Shown: in pieces, positions 1 through 11,639 of the stretch | Layout of the letters: every line of letters begins with the position of its first letter | Position numbering within the stretch: position 1 is the first letter of the stretch | Origin: Tetradesmus obliquus | Taxonomy: Eukaryota; Chlorophyta; Chlorophyceae; Sphaeropleales; Scenedesmaceae | DNA: 64,000 bases | Assembly: GCA_030272155.1 (NCBI GenBank) | Contig: CP126196.1 | Coordinates: forward strand, 1,798,001 to 1,862,000 | Direction of reading: 5' to 3' | Notes under the pieces: generated by a model | The model's input: only the letters and a program-made list of their open reading frames with translations | Told to the model about the DNA's origin: nothing | The model's database searches: none | Made by a program: the position numbers and the translations under genes

Positions 1-715
1 GCAGCGGGCCTCCAGGGATGCAGGTTGAGGGGCTCCCCTGGGAATTGTTTGACCTCGGGTTCTCGCAGGTGAAGGGCAAGGGCTTGATGAAAACACACCT
101 GCTCAAGGTGAGAGATGGCTGGTGCAGAAGATAGATATGTTGCTTTTATGTTGCGTCGCCTTGGCATCAGAACTGAACAGTTACATCGCTGGAAACCCAC
201 GAACGACAGCAAAACCACACCACAAACAACAACCCCAACAGCAGCCATGCTTTTATTTTATTTGGCGTAGCATGTGACGATGGTTATTAGACGTGCATTT
301 GGTGTTTCTCGCGCTGCTGTGCCCAGCTGGGAGTGTGTGGCTGCAGCTGCTTGGTGCTTAGTTGCTTGTGGAACAAGTCGGCAGCACCACGTGTATGATT
401 GATGCAGCCGTTCGTCAAAAATCGCTTCATCATTTGTTGATTTTGGTTCTTGACATGCAGGTGGGCAAGTGGCAAGCTGCCCTGAGGACAGTCAAGGCAC
501 GGCAAGCGGCTGCAGCAGCAACAGCAGCTGCACCAGCAACAGCAGCTGCACCAGCAACAGCAGCTGTACCAGCAACAGCAGCTGTAGCAGCAGCAGCAGC
601 AGTGACTGCTGCCAGTGCTGCATCACCAGGCACGCCCACCATACACGATACGCAGCGCATGCAGCCGACAGCATTTGCTGCGGCAGCAGCGGCTGGGAGC
701 CTGGCGCAATCATGA
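1..715 (+). CDS. Class III nucleotide (guanylate/adenylate) cyclase, 3' end only
   Basis: Two exons are visible, 3-107 (cut by the window edge) and 461-715, joined by a phase-0 intron (GTGAGA donor at 108, TGCAG acceptor ending 460). The first encodes the motif VKGKGLMKTHLL, which matches the conserved C-terminal strand of class III cyclase catalytic domains (family pattern VKGKGxMxTYxL). Such enzymes make cGMP or cAMP, and green algae carry many of them. The second exon is a low-complexity tail rich in Ala with Pro and Thr, containing a repeated APATAA unit, and ends at TGA 713-715. Metal-binding and base-specificity residues lie upstream of the window, so guanylate and adenylate cyclase cannot be told apart. 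The family call rests on one short motif; the exon structure is better supported. Confidence 0.55.
517..590 (+). repeat. 18-bp tandem repeat in the cyclase tail
   Basis: About four copies of an 18-base unit (GCACCAGCAACAGCAGCT with small changes) encode APATAA repeats. The unit length is a multiple of three, so copy-number changes keep the reading frame. Confidence 0.8.
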
Positions 716-3700
716 AGCTGAGTTGGCATGTGCATTTTGATGTTTGCTGCTTGAAAGAATTTCATTCTGACATGGGCGGGTATGGCATGCTGCTGTGAGG
801 CGTGGGTTGAGTGTTGAGTTGAGGTGTGTTGTGGAAATTCTGGGACATGTATACATATGAGAGAGGATGGTTACATATGGTGTGTGTGTGTTGCCTTCTG
901 CCAGCGTGAGCGTCACAGTGCTCCTGTCAATACGTTCGAGCGATCCGAGTGAAGTTGTGCGCAGTGCGCATCATTTGAAGCCGCCTATGTTGCGGCAGCA
1001 CCTTTTCGGCAGGCTGCAATCTGTGAGAGCCCGTGCCAGGGGGGCAGTGTGCCAACTGGCACTGCATGGCCGCACGGGCATGCATATATACACATCATCT
1101 TGCAGCGTGTCGCCAGCTCCGTTCGGTCACTGGAACTTCAGGCTGTTAAGGCTGCTGGCCTCATCTTGTTTTTCTCAATCTGTCATTGAGGCTGCAGAGA
1201 GTGAACCTTGGAGGTGGAGGGAACGCCTGCAGCAGTGCATGCGCAGTGCATGTTCAACAGCAGGTCTGTGCTGCTTGGTTTCTGCGGCTCCAGAGGGCCC
1301 AGGTTATGGCTAGAACTACTGCCGCAGCAAACATTGATGTTTAGTTGGTTTGCTTTATCAAGGTGCCTCATATGAATGCCGGGTCACCTTGCTGGACACC
1401 TTGCATTACAGCTTGAGGGCCCACAGGCCCGGTTCTGTTGTCAGTGGGCGGTTGTGGCATCGCCACAGGGTTGGATACATCGTACACTCAAACACACGTG
1501 GAGGCTCAAAGAAGTCTGCACGCAGCCTGCACACCTTTTTGGCAAGTTGGAAGGGTGCCTGCGCATGCCCACTAACTTGCTGCATACTGCATGCCAAGCG
1601 CAGGCACTTGTTGGTACTATCAAACTAGCATATGCTCACTCAATCAAGGCTGGAAACAGGCGGCGCATCTGGCAGGCAATCAGTGACCAAACATGATGAC
1701 GGGTGTTTCTTCTCCGCATGATGTCTGCATGGGCTCTATCAACTTGACTGAGCACACCACTTCATGCGCTGTCTTGCATTGTTTTTCAGGCTGGGCTGAT
1801 AAAGCAGCCGCTGCATCACGCCGCACCACACGGTTTCTGCATGAGCAACTAAGCATGCCATTGTTTCACAGCAGTGCAAGGACTCAAATCGGGCCGGCAC
1901 GCGAGCATCTAACTGATGCCGTGTGTGCAACGTACAATAAGCAGCTGAGGCTGCGGCGGTTCTGCATCGCATGGTTGCTGCCAAGGTGCCAGGTTCCTTT
2001 TCAGCACAGGGCAACAGCTGTCCAGTGCATCATCTGATATGTTCCTTTCTTGGCAGTGAGCCCTTGTTGCACGTTTCAGCTGCCACCCGGCGTGTTGGAG
2101 CATGGGGCATATGCAGCGAGCTAGCGATGACTTCAGCTCCCGCTGTGTATGGATCCATAGCACATATGTGCTGCTGGGTACCCAACAGACATCAGTTGGT
2201 GTGCCAGCACTGGGTGTGCATGTGTCGTTTTGCTGTATCATTCATCCCCATTATGCTGTTTGCTATACCATCCATCAAATTCTTCTGGTCTTTTCAGTAC
2301 ATTTCTTTTGTGGCTTCTGCTGAGCACAAGGGTGGGCGGCATGTTTGCCCGTCAGCCGTTGCAGCGTCTGAGAATCTGGCAGTGCTTCTTAATTGTAGGT
2401 TTCAAGGCTGCAGGGTTTGGTCCACTGCAGATGCATACTTAATGCAACTAAACATGGTCAGGTCATCACCGGCAGACATGCAGCATTTGAATGCACCCAC
2501 TTGGCCGCACAGCGTCTTTCAGCCACACCGGTATGGTACTACCCAGCCTGCAGATTAACACAGATAATCACAGAGAGTTTGCATAGTTTACATACATGCA
2601 AGCATAGTATTGAGATGTGTGACTGTCTTGTCAGGTACTGCAAAGCATGGCCTGACTTCAGCCTGGTGCGGGACCTTGCTTGTCATATATAGGCCGTGGC
2701 GTGCTATCAGCTGTTGCCTAGGTGTGGTTCTGTGTTGTGCTGCTGCTTGTTCAGAAGCCAGCAGCGCTAGCAGGGCGGCGCGTGGCAGGCACACGTCCCT
2801 GCAAGCACCAGTTGTTTGAGGAGTAAATCAGCCTGATGATTTGCCCATGATGTAGAGGTCTTGCGGCAGTTTCTGTGGAATGCCTTGCACATGCTTTTTG
2901 TGTGCCCTCATTCCAGGTATCCTTTTCCCCTCGGCCACGAGTTGGGTTTAGTAGGGTGACTTGCGCGTCGTGCTTGTGACAGCGTCACAATGAGGTGTCA
3001 GCCCCGTGTAGCAGTGACTCGTGGTCATGGTGTACTTTGTGTGGGTACACTGGTCTATGCTGGCGGGGTGTCCCAAGACACCAAAGTGTCATGGTCGGTC
3101 TGGTCATGTCAGCAGACAGCAACAGCAACTCACACCGTGGCACGATTATCAGAGCACTTGACTGTAGCCCCTTAGCCATGCGAGCACTTGAGTGGTTGTA
3201 CTTGCTTACCTGCCCTCCGGGCAACAGGCTGATTGATGACAAGAGGAGCTTGCTCTTAGTCACCATTGATGTAGCATTTGACTAGTTGCTTTTGACAGCA
3301 TGCTCTCTGCTATACACATCAATATGTAGTTGCGTTGCTTTGCCCAGCTGTTGGGAGATGGATGCCGTCTGTGCCCCGCAGACGGTTGTTGATTTATGCA
3401 TGCAGAAGAGGAGTGGCGCACCATAGTGTGCATGTTTGCTACGGTGTTCGACGCATTGATTCCTGGACTTGAATGTGTCAGCACCGCCCCCGTGTACCTG
3501 TTTCCGGCTCAACTCCATGTCCCTCTATCTGTGGACTGCTGATGGCAGGCAGCTCTGGCAGCAAGAGCCGTGTTAATGTATGCGCCCAGGTGGTAAGGGG
3601 TTTGTCATGACAGTACAGTTCCCTGAGTCTTGGCTCACTAACCCTCTTCCTTTCTTTGCACGCGCCGGGACAAGCCGGGGATGCTGTAGAACATGTAACT

Positions 3701-3886
3701 GGTAACTATGTGCCCAGGGCTGCTGTCGATGAGTCTGCAGGCACATGCGCCAGTGCCATTTCATGGCAGCAATGTTTCACGGGTGCCACAACAGCCTGGC
3801 GCATTGATGCAATGCTGCAAGGTGCAATCCTGGGTTAGCAGGCTGCGAGGCAACTCTTTACACAAGGCACTGATAAGTCATGAGGC
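716..3886. other. 3.2-kb region without a recognisable gene
   Basis: Short open frames occur on both strands, but none shows a familiar domain, a phase-consistent exon chain or strong coding periodicity. The stretch is less GC-rich than the genes. It probably holds the cyclase 3' UTR and intergenic DNA. I see no RNA gene or CRISPR-like array. Confidence 0.5.
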
Positions 3887-4877
3887 ATAGTTGCACTAAA
3901 CGTTTCAATTGAAACGAAACGTTTCGTTTCTAAACGCGTTTAAAACGCCAGTGCCTTGACTGAAACGCTGCTGAAACGCTGCTGAAACGCCATGTCACAG
4001 TATGCACTGTAGAGGCATGTAGAGGCCAGGTACACCTATGCTTTGCCTTTTAAATGCTTTTATATCATTGTTTCCAGTCTTTATAGTCAATACTTGACCC
4101 CAGAACTGTGCCTGCCGGGCTTTGAGGGCTGTCAAGGTAGTTGACAGCAGTACGGCTATAACACTTGAACATACTTGGCGATTGTCGCGTGACACATCTT
4201 CACAAAGTCACGATGAATCAACGTGTCAGTGCGTCATCTACTGATTACACATGATATTGTGTGAGTGTGTTGATGGTCACGGACCACGTGCCGCGAGGCA
4301 CCACTGCACAGCAGCTGGAGGGTTGCTCGGCGTAAGAGGGATGAACTTCATACCAAACGTCCTCCTCCTCACGCTTCCGTTTTGTGTTGTTAGCGGCATC
4401 AGTGGAAGCTTTGGCAGCTGACAGGCGACTCCTGACATCCTCTGGGCACTTGCTGCAGGCCTTCACGCCCGAGCCGGTGCCGAGCAGGTGCGAAACGATC
4501 CTGCTAGCCCCACCACTGAAGGAGTGATCACAGTGTTTGCATATGACTTTGCTGTAGTTGTTTCTTTCCTCTAGCTTGTCAACATTCTGCCAGGCTATGG
4601 TAGCCTGATCAGTGGCCTTCTTGCCCATACTGGTGACTGATGGGACAACAAAAGGTGTTCAAACAACATCAACGATATAAAGTAAATGTTACGAATATCC
4701 CCGAGTACCTGAACGGGCCGCTAGGCCGAGTAACAAGGGGTTCTGCATTCAAACGCCTGAGCCCCACTAGAGCTGCCGTTTAGATACAGCGTTTCACACT
4801 GAAAGCGTTTAAAACGCGCGTTTTAAACGTTTCGTTTCGTTTCATAAACAGCCTGACCCCACGTTTAGTGCAACTAT
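3887..4877 (-). mobile_element. hAT-like DNA transposon, non-autonomous, 991 bp
   Basis: The ends are perfect 17-bp inverted repeats: ATAGTTGCACTAAACGT at 3887-3903 and its complement at 4861-4877. A 10-bp direct repeat, GTCATGAGGC, flanks the element exactly (3877-3886 and 4878-4887). Both subterminal regions (about 3896-3990 and 4795-4860) are packed with AAACG/CGTTT motifs; the maize Ac transposase is known to bind AAACGG in the same position. A minus-strand frame inside encodes a BED-type zinc finger typical of hAT transposases, but no catalytic domain. hAT target duplications are usually 8 bp, so the 10-bp repeat is atypical and a Mutator-like origin is the alternative. The intact ends and target repeat suggest a recent insertion. 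Confidence 0.85.
4245..4628 (-). CDS. BED zinc-finger fragment of a hAT-type transposase
   Basis: A 127-residue frame starts at ATG 4628 and ends at TAA 4245. Residues about 25-75 carry a BED finger: CKHCDHSF, then GGASRIVSHLLG, then ACSKCPEDVR, which resembles the spacing found at the N-terminus of plant hAT transposases. The DDE/RNaseH and dimerisation regions are missing, so the product could bind element ends but not transpose them. It lies wholly inside the 991-bp element. It may be a relic, or a DNA-binding protein if transcribed. Confidence 0.6.
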   Translation of the reverse strand: MGKKATDQATIAWQNVDKLEERNNYSKVICKHCDHSFSGGASRIVSHLLGTGSGVKACSKCPEDVRSRLSAAKASTDAANNTKRKREEEDVWYEVHPSYAEQPSSCCAVVPRGTWSVTINTLTQYHV

Positions 4878-4887
4878 GTCATGAGGC

Positions 4888-5416
4888 GGCACTGCTGCCG
4901 TCTCGTGCAGCGTCCACATGCGCTGCGTGTCCAAGCGCTAGGACAGTTGTGCGTGCGGCTTGTTATGGTTACACAGAGAAATGACCCCAGCTTGAGGCAC
5001 AGTGCCCTGGCTTCCACTTGCATAAACACATATGTCCCGTGGAGCATGTGGATCAGCTGCAGCCTGTCAAGCCCAATGAAGCATGCCAGTTTTGGTCCGG
5101 GCACTGGGCACCTCCTGGGATTAGGGTGTTAGACGTGTCTCATTGGTGAGGCACCGAGTGCCGCCAGGTTCTCGTCAAATAGGCTTTCCTAGATGGCGTT
5201 TGTGACCAGCCAGTGAGATGGGTCCCCCTTGGTAACCACAAAAAAAAGCATGCCATGCCATGCTCCTATAATGATGATGTGCAGGCCCTGTAGCCTTGAT
5301 ATGTGCTACACTGCGCCCTAACAGAGGTTGCAGCAGAACTACATGGCATCAGACAGCTAGCAGGTTGCGGTCATCAGCCTGCACCCGCCATCAGCAGGAC
5401 AGCTGCCCCTGCCGAA
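4888..5416. other. Spacer with DRC2 3' UTR
   Basis: No gene is visible. On the minus strand it follows the DRC2 stop codon and contains a TGTAA (plus-strand TTACA at 4969-4973), a plausible polyadenylation signal about 445 nt past the stop. Confidence 0.45.
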
Positions 5417-8400
5417 CTAGCGCGCGCTCAGGCCAGACACAGCAGGCACAGTCACCAGCCCAGCCCCCTGCAGGCGCAGCACCGGCTGCTGCTGCTGCTG
5501 CTGGCTGGCTGCCTTGCTTGCTGAGGCAGCGCGCAACTCCTGCGTGCCCTTCTGCTGCCCTGCTGAGCGCTGCTTGCGCCGCTCCGCCATGACCAGCTGC
5601 AGCCGCTGGTTGACCACCAGCAGCGGGTTGGCTGGCGTGTTCAGCACCGCCTCATTCACACTGCAGCAGGGGGGCGGCGGCAGTGCAGCAGCAGCAGCCA
5701 TGGTCAGGTGCAAGCTCTGTCATGAAAATGACAGGCTGGCACAGCTACGTACAGCAGCGTGGCTGGTGCATGGCAGGCCTGTGGCCTACCATCGCTGCCC
5801 GACTAGGTCATGCGCATGTAGCTGCAAGCGCAATGCAGCTTAGCTTCCGCTCGCTCGCGCAGCAACCTGCCCTGGCCCCCACCAAGCAACCCCTCACGAC
5901 AGCCAAACACAAATTATGCGCATCACCCAGCACCCATCACCCATCACCCAGCCGTCTGGCTCCCCACCTGATGCCGTCCAGGAAGCTCTTGAGCAGGTGC
6001 CGCAGGTCGGCGTTCTCCGCCTCCAGCCGCAGCCGCTCACGGTCCACTGCAGCCACGTCCAGCACCACCTTGTTGTAGCGGCTGAAGAACCTGCAGCCGA
6101 CACCACGTAAACGAAAGTAGATATAAAGATAAAACAGGGTGCTGTAAGCGACGAAGGCAGCAGGAGGCAGCAGGGGGTCGAGCAGGCAGCAGGAGGTCGA
6201 GCGGCGTACTATGGAATGCCACGGCAATGCCGCGCTACCCAATGATTATGGCAAAACAGCGCACAGAGCAGCTTGCAAGAGATGGTAGCAGCAAATGCAA
6301 CCGCACCACCACCTCCAGGCAATCTGGCCTGCGGCTACAAGCTGATATGCTGCTGCAGCGCAGCGGCATCACGCGCGCAATGGATCTGTGCCTGCCTGCC
6401 TGCCTGCCTGCCTTGCTGCCTATATACCTGCCCGACCTGCCTGCCTGGCGCCTCACCTGTTCAGGTAGTCCCACTCCTCCACCTCCCTGCCCTCATCATC
6501 CAGGCCGCCAGCACTCAGCCTGGTGCCGCCAGCACCACCAGCCGCTGCCGGCCCCACCCCCTCCTCCTTCAAGGAGATGTTCTCTCCTTGCTGCTGCACC
6601 TCAGCGTCTTGCAGCTGCTGCTGCTGCAGCTGCTGCTGCTCCAGCTCCTGTGCGGCTGCCATGGGCACTGGAGGTAGCTCTAGGAAGGGTGCCACCTTCT
6701 CGTGCTCAGTCTCCAGCTTGCGGCACATCTCAGCCAGCTTCAGCGCAGACTCAGCCTTTGCAATCTTGGAGCGCAGGTCCTGCAGCAAGCAGCGGCAGCA
6801 GCAGCAACAGCGGCAGCAGCAGCAGCACAGGGGGCACCGCCTGTTCATTTCTAGCAACACTGCAGCACAAGAACGCGGCACTATCTGCATGGCTCATGGT
6901 GCGGCGCAGTTCCCTGGCCAGGCGCTCGCTGTGCCGCCACAGCCTAGCAGCACACCATGCACCACATGCGGCTCCTGGTAATCAACAATATGCCCAAGGC
7001 TGCACCAGCCCAGGCCACCCACCTGCATCGCGCTGCTGCTCATCACGCTCAGCTGCTTGAGGCGCTCCGCTGCTGCTGCGCGGCCTGCATCCAGTGCCGC
7101 CTTCAGCTGCGCGTAGTGGCGGCCCATGAGGTCCTTCTCACGGCGCAGCGCGGCGTTGCGCTCCTCCCACTCGCGGCTGTTGGTGGCGATCTTGGTGCGC
7201 CAGTGCTGCAGGTCCTCCTGCGGGTGGGCACAAATTGTTTTGTGGGGTGAGGCAAGCATGCATGCAGGCGCAGCAATCAAAAAGGTGTGCAGGTTTGCAG
7301 ATGTTTGTTGAGCATAGGGTGCATGGCGGAGGGCAGAGCCAGCAGGCACCAGCAAACACAATGCTGGTTGTCGGCATTACAGCGCTAGCTCAACCTGCAA
7401 CATCACCTGCTGCCACTCATTATGCAATGTGGCTCCCTCACAGCATGCTACTTTCAAGCAAGGCGGGGGCATAGCAGCAGCAGCATCGCTACAGCGCGCA
7501 CACCTGCAGCTTGATAAGCTTCTTCATGCGCTGCTCGATGACGTGCGCTGCCGCCGCATCGCTCTTGGTGAGGCTCCTGAACGAGGCGGTGCGGTGCTCC
7601 GTGCCCTCCAGGTACGCCTTGTGCGCCTGCAGCAGCACGCGTGCAACACTTTTGTTTGGCATGCCGCGGTGCTGCTCGTTTGCGGGAAATGCAGGTGGAT
7701 AGGAAAGGGCTTCAAGCATTGTGCCATGCACAGCGCAGCAGTGCCAATTCTCAGCATCGCCGACACGTCCACGCCGCAGCACCGAATAGAAAGCATGCCA
7801 GCGCTCCGGCCCAGCACGTGCTAGCAGCACACAAGTAAAACGGGCATCACCGTGCGGGCATGCCTGTACATGCAGTGTGCCACAGCTGCATGCACTGGCT
7901 AAGGCTTGCGTCTGCCTGTGCAGCCGCCTCAGCAGCATTGTGTACAATGAGTGCCAACCATGCAGAAGGTGCCCCACCTGCTCAAACTGGCGCTCCAGCT
8001 CCTCTATGGATAGGGCTTGCGCCCGCCCGCGCAGCCGCATCAACAGCCTGCGCAGCCGCCTCGACAGCGATTTGTAAAGAAAACATCATCAGAAAACATC
8101 ATCAGAAAATGCCCACCTGCTCAAAGTGGCGCTCCAGCTCCTCTATAATTCCCTCCAGCTGGATCTTGAGCACGTTGTACTCCTCGCTGTTGCGGTTGCG
8201 CACCTGCAGCCAGGGCCACAGGATTTGTAGGAATCCTTGTGTTTGCACATGCACACGCGTGCAGGCAACACCAGCACTGGCAATGGAGCAGGTACAGCAT
8301 CGTGCTGCGTTTGAATTGCTGCTGCCGCTGCTGCTGCTGCAAAGCTTGAGGCGATGAGCAGCATGCTGAGCATCCTCCGCACTGCCACTGGGGGTGTGCG

Positions 8401-11240
8401 CACGCGCGCTGCAATACACCCCAGCAACAGACAGCAGATGCATTGCGCTGCACCAAACAGCGCCTCAAACAACCCTGCAGGGATACTGGAGAGCCCTGTC
8501 GCCTCACCTCCTCCCGTGCAGACTCAAATTCCTGCCGGGCGTCTGCATCCGCATCTGTGAATTCAACCTGCAGTCGGCACCAGGCAGCACAGCACGCGGC
8601 CCACCGTGCAGGAGAGTCAAGCACACACATATTGCTACCAGAAACAAGCCCTGTGCGCTGAACATGTGCTGTATCACAGTAGATGCTGCTCATCCATGTT
8701 CAACTCTACACGCTGAACCAAGCTGCACCAGCGCTGCCAGTGATAGCCCCAGGTGTGCAGCGAATGAGGCACGCAAAGCTGCCTCCTCCGCATGCTGCTG
8801 CTGCTGCTGCTGCTGGTAGTGTGCCTCACCTTCATTGCCTCAGCCATCTCCTGCAGGTCCTTCTTCTGCCGCGCATGGCTGGACACAATCTCAGCGCGCT
8901 CACTGCACAGCACACCACCAATTGCAGCGCAGCGCAGCACAGCATCGAGTGACTGCGGGCAAGCCTGGCGCTCGTGTGCAAGATCTGCCTGACTGCACAG
9001 CAAGCGCAGACAGCGCAGCTTGCAGGATGCCTGCTTGCACCCTCTCACTGCTGCCATCTCAATACTCCCTGCCCAGCACTGCAGCCGCCTGGCACAGAAC
9101 TGTGGTAAAACGTGGCATGAGATGCCGTACGCGGCCAGGGCTGCCACTCACGCTGCAAACTCGTCCTGCAGCTCCTTGAGCTCGCTGTTGAACTGCGCCT
9201 CCATGCCAGCTAAGCGCTCCGCCTGGCAGCAGCAGCGCAAGCGACGCAGAGGGCAGATTCAGCATGCAGCCAGACACCACCAACAGAACATGTCAGCAAT
9301 TGCTCTGCCTCAAGCAGGCTGTGCCTGACAGACTGCGATAGGTGCGCTGCCACACATGCTGTGCGCTGCACAGTTGCTGCGCACCATGCACACGCTGTGA
9401 GCGACACACACGGGCCGCACCTGCACGTCCAGCAGGCTGTCCAGCACCATGAGCTGCATGCCACACAGGCTGCAACACATAGGCTGAACTACCTAAGGCA
9501 CCCAACATCCCTTTGCCACGCACATACGGATCACATAGGCCGCACCTGCAGGTCCAGCAGGCTGTCCAGCACCATGAGGTGTGAGCGCAGCGCAGCCTGG
9601 TGCTGCTCCTCGGCCTCCTCCAGGTCGCGGTCCAGCAGCTGCGGCAGGCAGGGGGCAGCAGCGCACAGCAGGGCAGAGCAGTACAGGGCAGTACACAGCA
9701 GTCAGCCGCACACACGTCCAACACCTGCAAATTTGTTGTACTTGGCCGAGGCTGTTGAAATCAGGCAGGTGACCGTTGCTGTGCTGAGGTTCCTGCCTGG
9801 CTACATCACATGGCTACGCCTCATTCACAGCTGCCGCACCTGAACCAGTGCATCCTTCCTGTCAATCTCCCGCTCGTGGTTCTGGCTGAGGATCTCCACC
9901 TGCTTGCGCAGCTCATCAACCTACATGTACACAGTAAAAGAAGGCAAGCAGCAGGCACGGCACGGTGAGGAACACACGTGGTGCGCCTATGTCAGCAACA
10001 GGCGCCAACATGCATGCAGGCGCAACCGAGGCAGCTGCAGGAGGATAAAGCTGAACATGTTGTGCATGCTGCTGCTGCAGCTGGTGCTGTTCCAACCCAT
10101 CATACTGCAATCAGCTGCTGCTCCCTACTGCCTTGAGAAGCTTCTTTGGCTGTGCACAAAGTTCCAGCAGCGGACCTTAGCAAGGCGCATGATCTTGCGC
10201 CATTGGTTGTGAATCTTTATGCCGTTGATGTGGGCATACTGCTGCTCACGCAGCTGCTTCTGCCGCAGCTCCACTCGCAGCAGCTCCTGCAAGCACAGCC
10301 ACCACCATAACCAGCAGCAGCAGATGGTCAGGCTACTGCAGTGACGCCAGGCCCACAGAGCTCCAGCAACAGAGTCTGCTGAATGCATGCATGCTCGCTG
10401 CCTGTGGGCTTGCTTCCTGCAAGCTGCGAGCTAACCCCGTACATCCGGATACTGCTGTTACGCTGTCCACAGCCAGCTGCTGTTGTTATGCATCTGACAA
10501 CATGCTGGCAGCCATCATGCATCTTCACAGCTTTCGGCGACAGCACAAACAGCTGCAAGCGCATCCAACAGCTGTGCCGAAACAGCAGCCAGCAGAGGAG
10601 TTTCCTCAGCCTGCCAGCCAGCTGCTGCAGCAACCCGGCAAAGAGCAGCTGCTGCAGGCGCTTGCTCTCACCGCCTGGTTCCGGGCTTTTTCCTCTGCTG
10701 CCAGTGCCTCCATTTCCAGCCGCACCTTGCGCTCCTCTTCTGTTTCATCCTTGGCAGGCTGTCGCAGCAAACCGCATTTGAAGGTGCCATCTGGACTTGT
10801 ATGAGTGTGAAAGCTTGAGTGCTAGTACATTGGCCTGTGTTATGTCTTTACAAAAGATGTACTATGTGCTGCATTCATGCCATATGAACTGGGTGAGGAC
10901 TGGATAGCTGCTCAGTGACTGATGTACTGTCTACCCTGGAGTGGCATGCAACTGCTCCTCTGTCTGAGCTGTGTGAGCTGAACAGCAGTGTGCAGTGGCG
11001 TTATTATGCTGCTTTGAGCATCATCCTGTCACACTGCACACACAGTAGTTTTTCTTTGCTCATATACTGCGGCCGCTGACAGTGACAGCGCTCGCTGTGC
11101 AGTACGGTGTACTGCATCCCAACATCATGTTGTTGCTTGCAGGAGCTACATGCTATGAGTGCATGACCTGGGGCCAGGCTAGGACAACTGCTTTACAAGC
11201 AGTACTGCATGCAAACCTTGCTGGCCTTCTTCTTCACCAT
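5417..11240 (-). CDS. DRC2: Dynein regulatory complex subunit 2 (CCDC65/FAP250)
   Basis: DRC2 is a coiled-coil subunit of the nexin-dynein regulatory complex on ciliary doublet microtubules, needed for regulated beating. I model 14 exons: 11217-11240, 10672-10758, 10176-10286, 9840-9920, 9546-9638, 9152-9222, 8830-8902, 8508-8567, 8117-8203, 7504-7626, 7023-7217, 6457-6779, 5968-6090 and 5417-5660. All phases agree, giving 564 residues (human CCDC65: 484). Family blocks include [38 protein letters not shown] and [19 protein letters not shown], followed by NPLLVVN. The 24-nt first exon (MVKKKASK) joins [11 protein letters not shown] in frame. A Gln-rich insert precedes YNKVVLD and the C-terminus is low complexity. 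Two introns hold partial copies of the neighbouring exon (9412-9455 and 7971-8006). It is divergent from eS19 and could share its promoter region. Confidence 0.93.
7971..8006 (-). repeat. Copy of a DRC2 exon end with donor
   Basis: Repeats the end of DRC2 exon 8117-8203 (ATAGAGGAGCTGGAGCGCCA to GAGCAG then GTGGGGC) with single changes, about 145 bp downstream in the intron. Confidence 0.88.
9412..9455 (-). repeat. Copy of a DRC2 exon end with donor
   Basis: About 44 bp matching the end of DRC2 exon 9546-9638 (CTCATGGTGCTGGACAGC and on to the CAG/GTGCGGCC donor) with very few changes, 125 bp downstream in the intron. Confidence 0.9.
11217..11240 (-). CDS. DRC2: DRC2 first coding exon (24 nt)
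   Basis: ATG 11240 opens MVKKKASK, and AAG is followed by a GT donor at 11216-11215. Joined to the acceptor before 10758 it reads [19 protein letters not shown] in frame. The intron is about 458 nt. The extended exon upstream of 10758 has no ATG in frame after its stop, which is why this short exon is needed. Confidence 0.75.
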
Positions 11241-11639
11241 GGTTGCTGCACTTCAGGCCTCAACAGCCTGATGCCCTTAGTTGGTCACCAGTTCCTTGGC
11301 TGCCTGCTTAGGGCTAACACAACACGTTAAGTAAGGTCCAAACAGGGCTCATCGTTCTCCCTATTCATGCACACGTGCTCTTTCTGAGCTGGACTTGTTT
11401 GATTTGGGTGTAGCCTGGTGACATATGCTGTAAGTGACTTTAAACGGTTTTCAGCTCATGTAAAAAGCCTTTGTTTCTTCTTCGTGGGTGTCACGCTCAC
11501 TAGACGTTTGGCAGTGTTCAACCCTCGCAAAACACTGCTTGAGGAATTCGATCGTTGGCTTAGGCTCTCGCCTTGGCTGGAACGGCCCTCTTTCTTGCAG
11601 CCCTGTTTGCGTAAATCCAGTGCAGTGCCGCTGGCAAAC
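11241..11639. promoter_or_regulatory. Bidirectional promoter region, DRC2 / eS19
   Basis: About 400 bp separates two divergent start codons (DRC2 at 11240 minus, eS19 at 11640 plus). It must hold both 5' UTRs and both promoters. I cannot assign a specific TATA box or ciliary-gene element. Confidence 0.5.
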
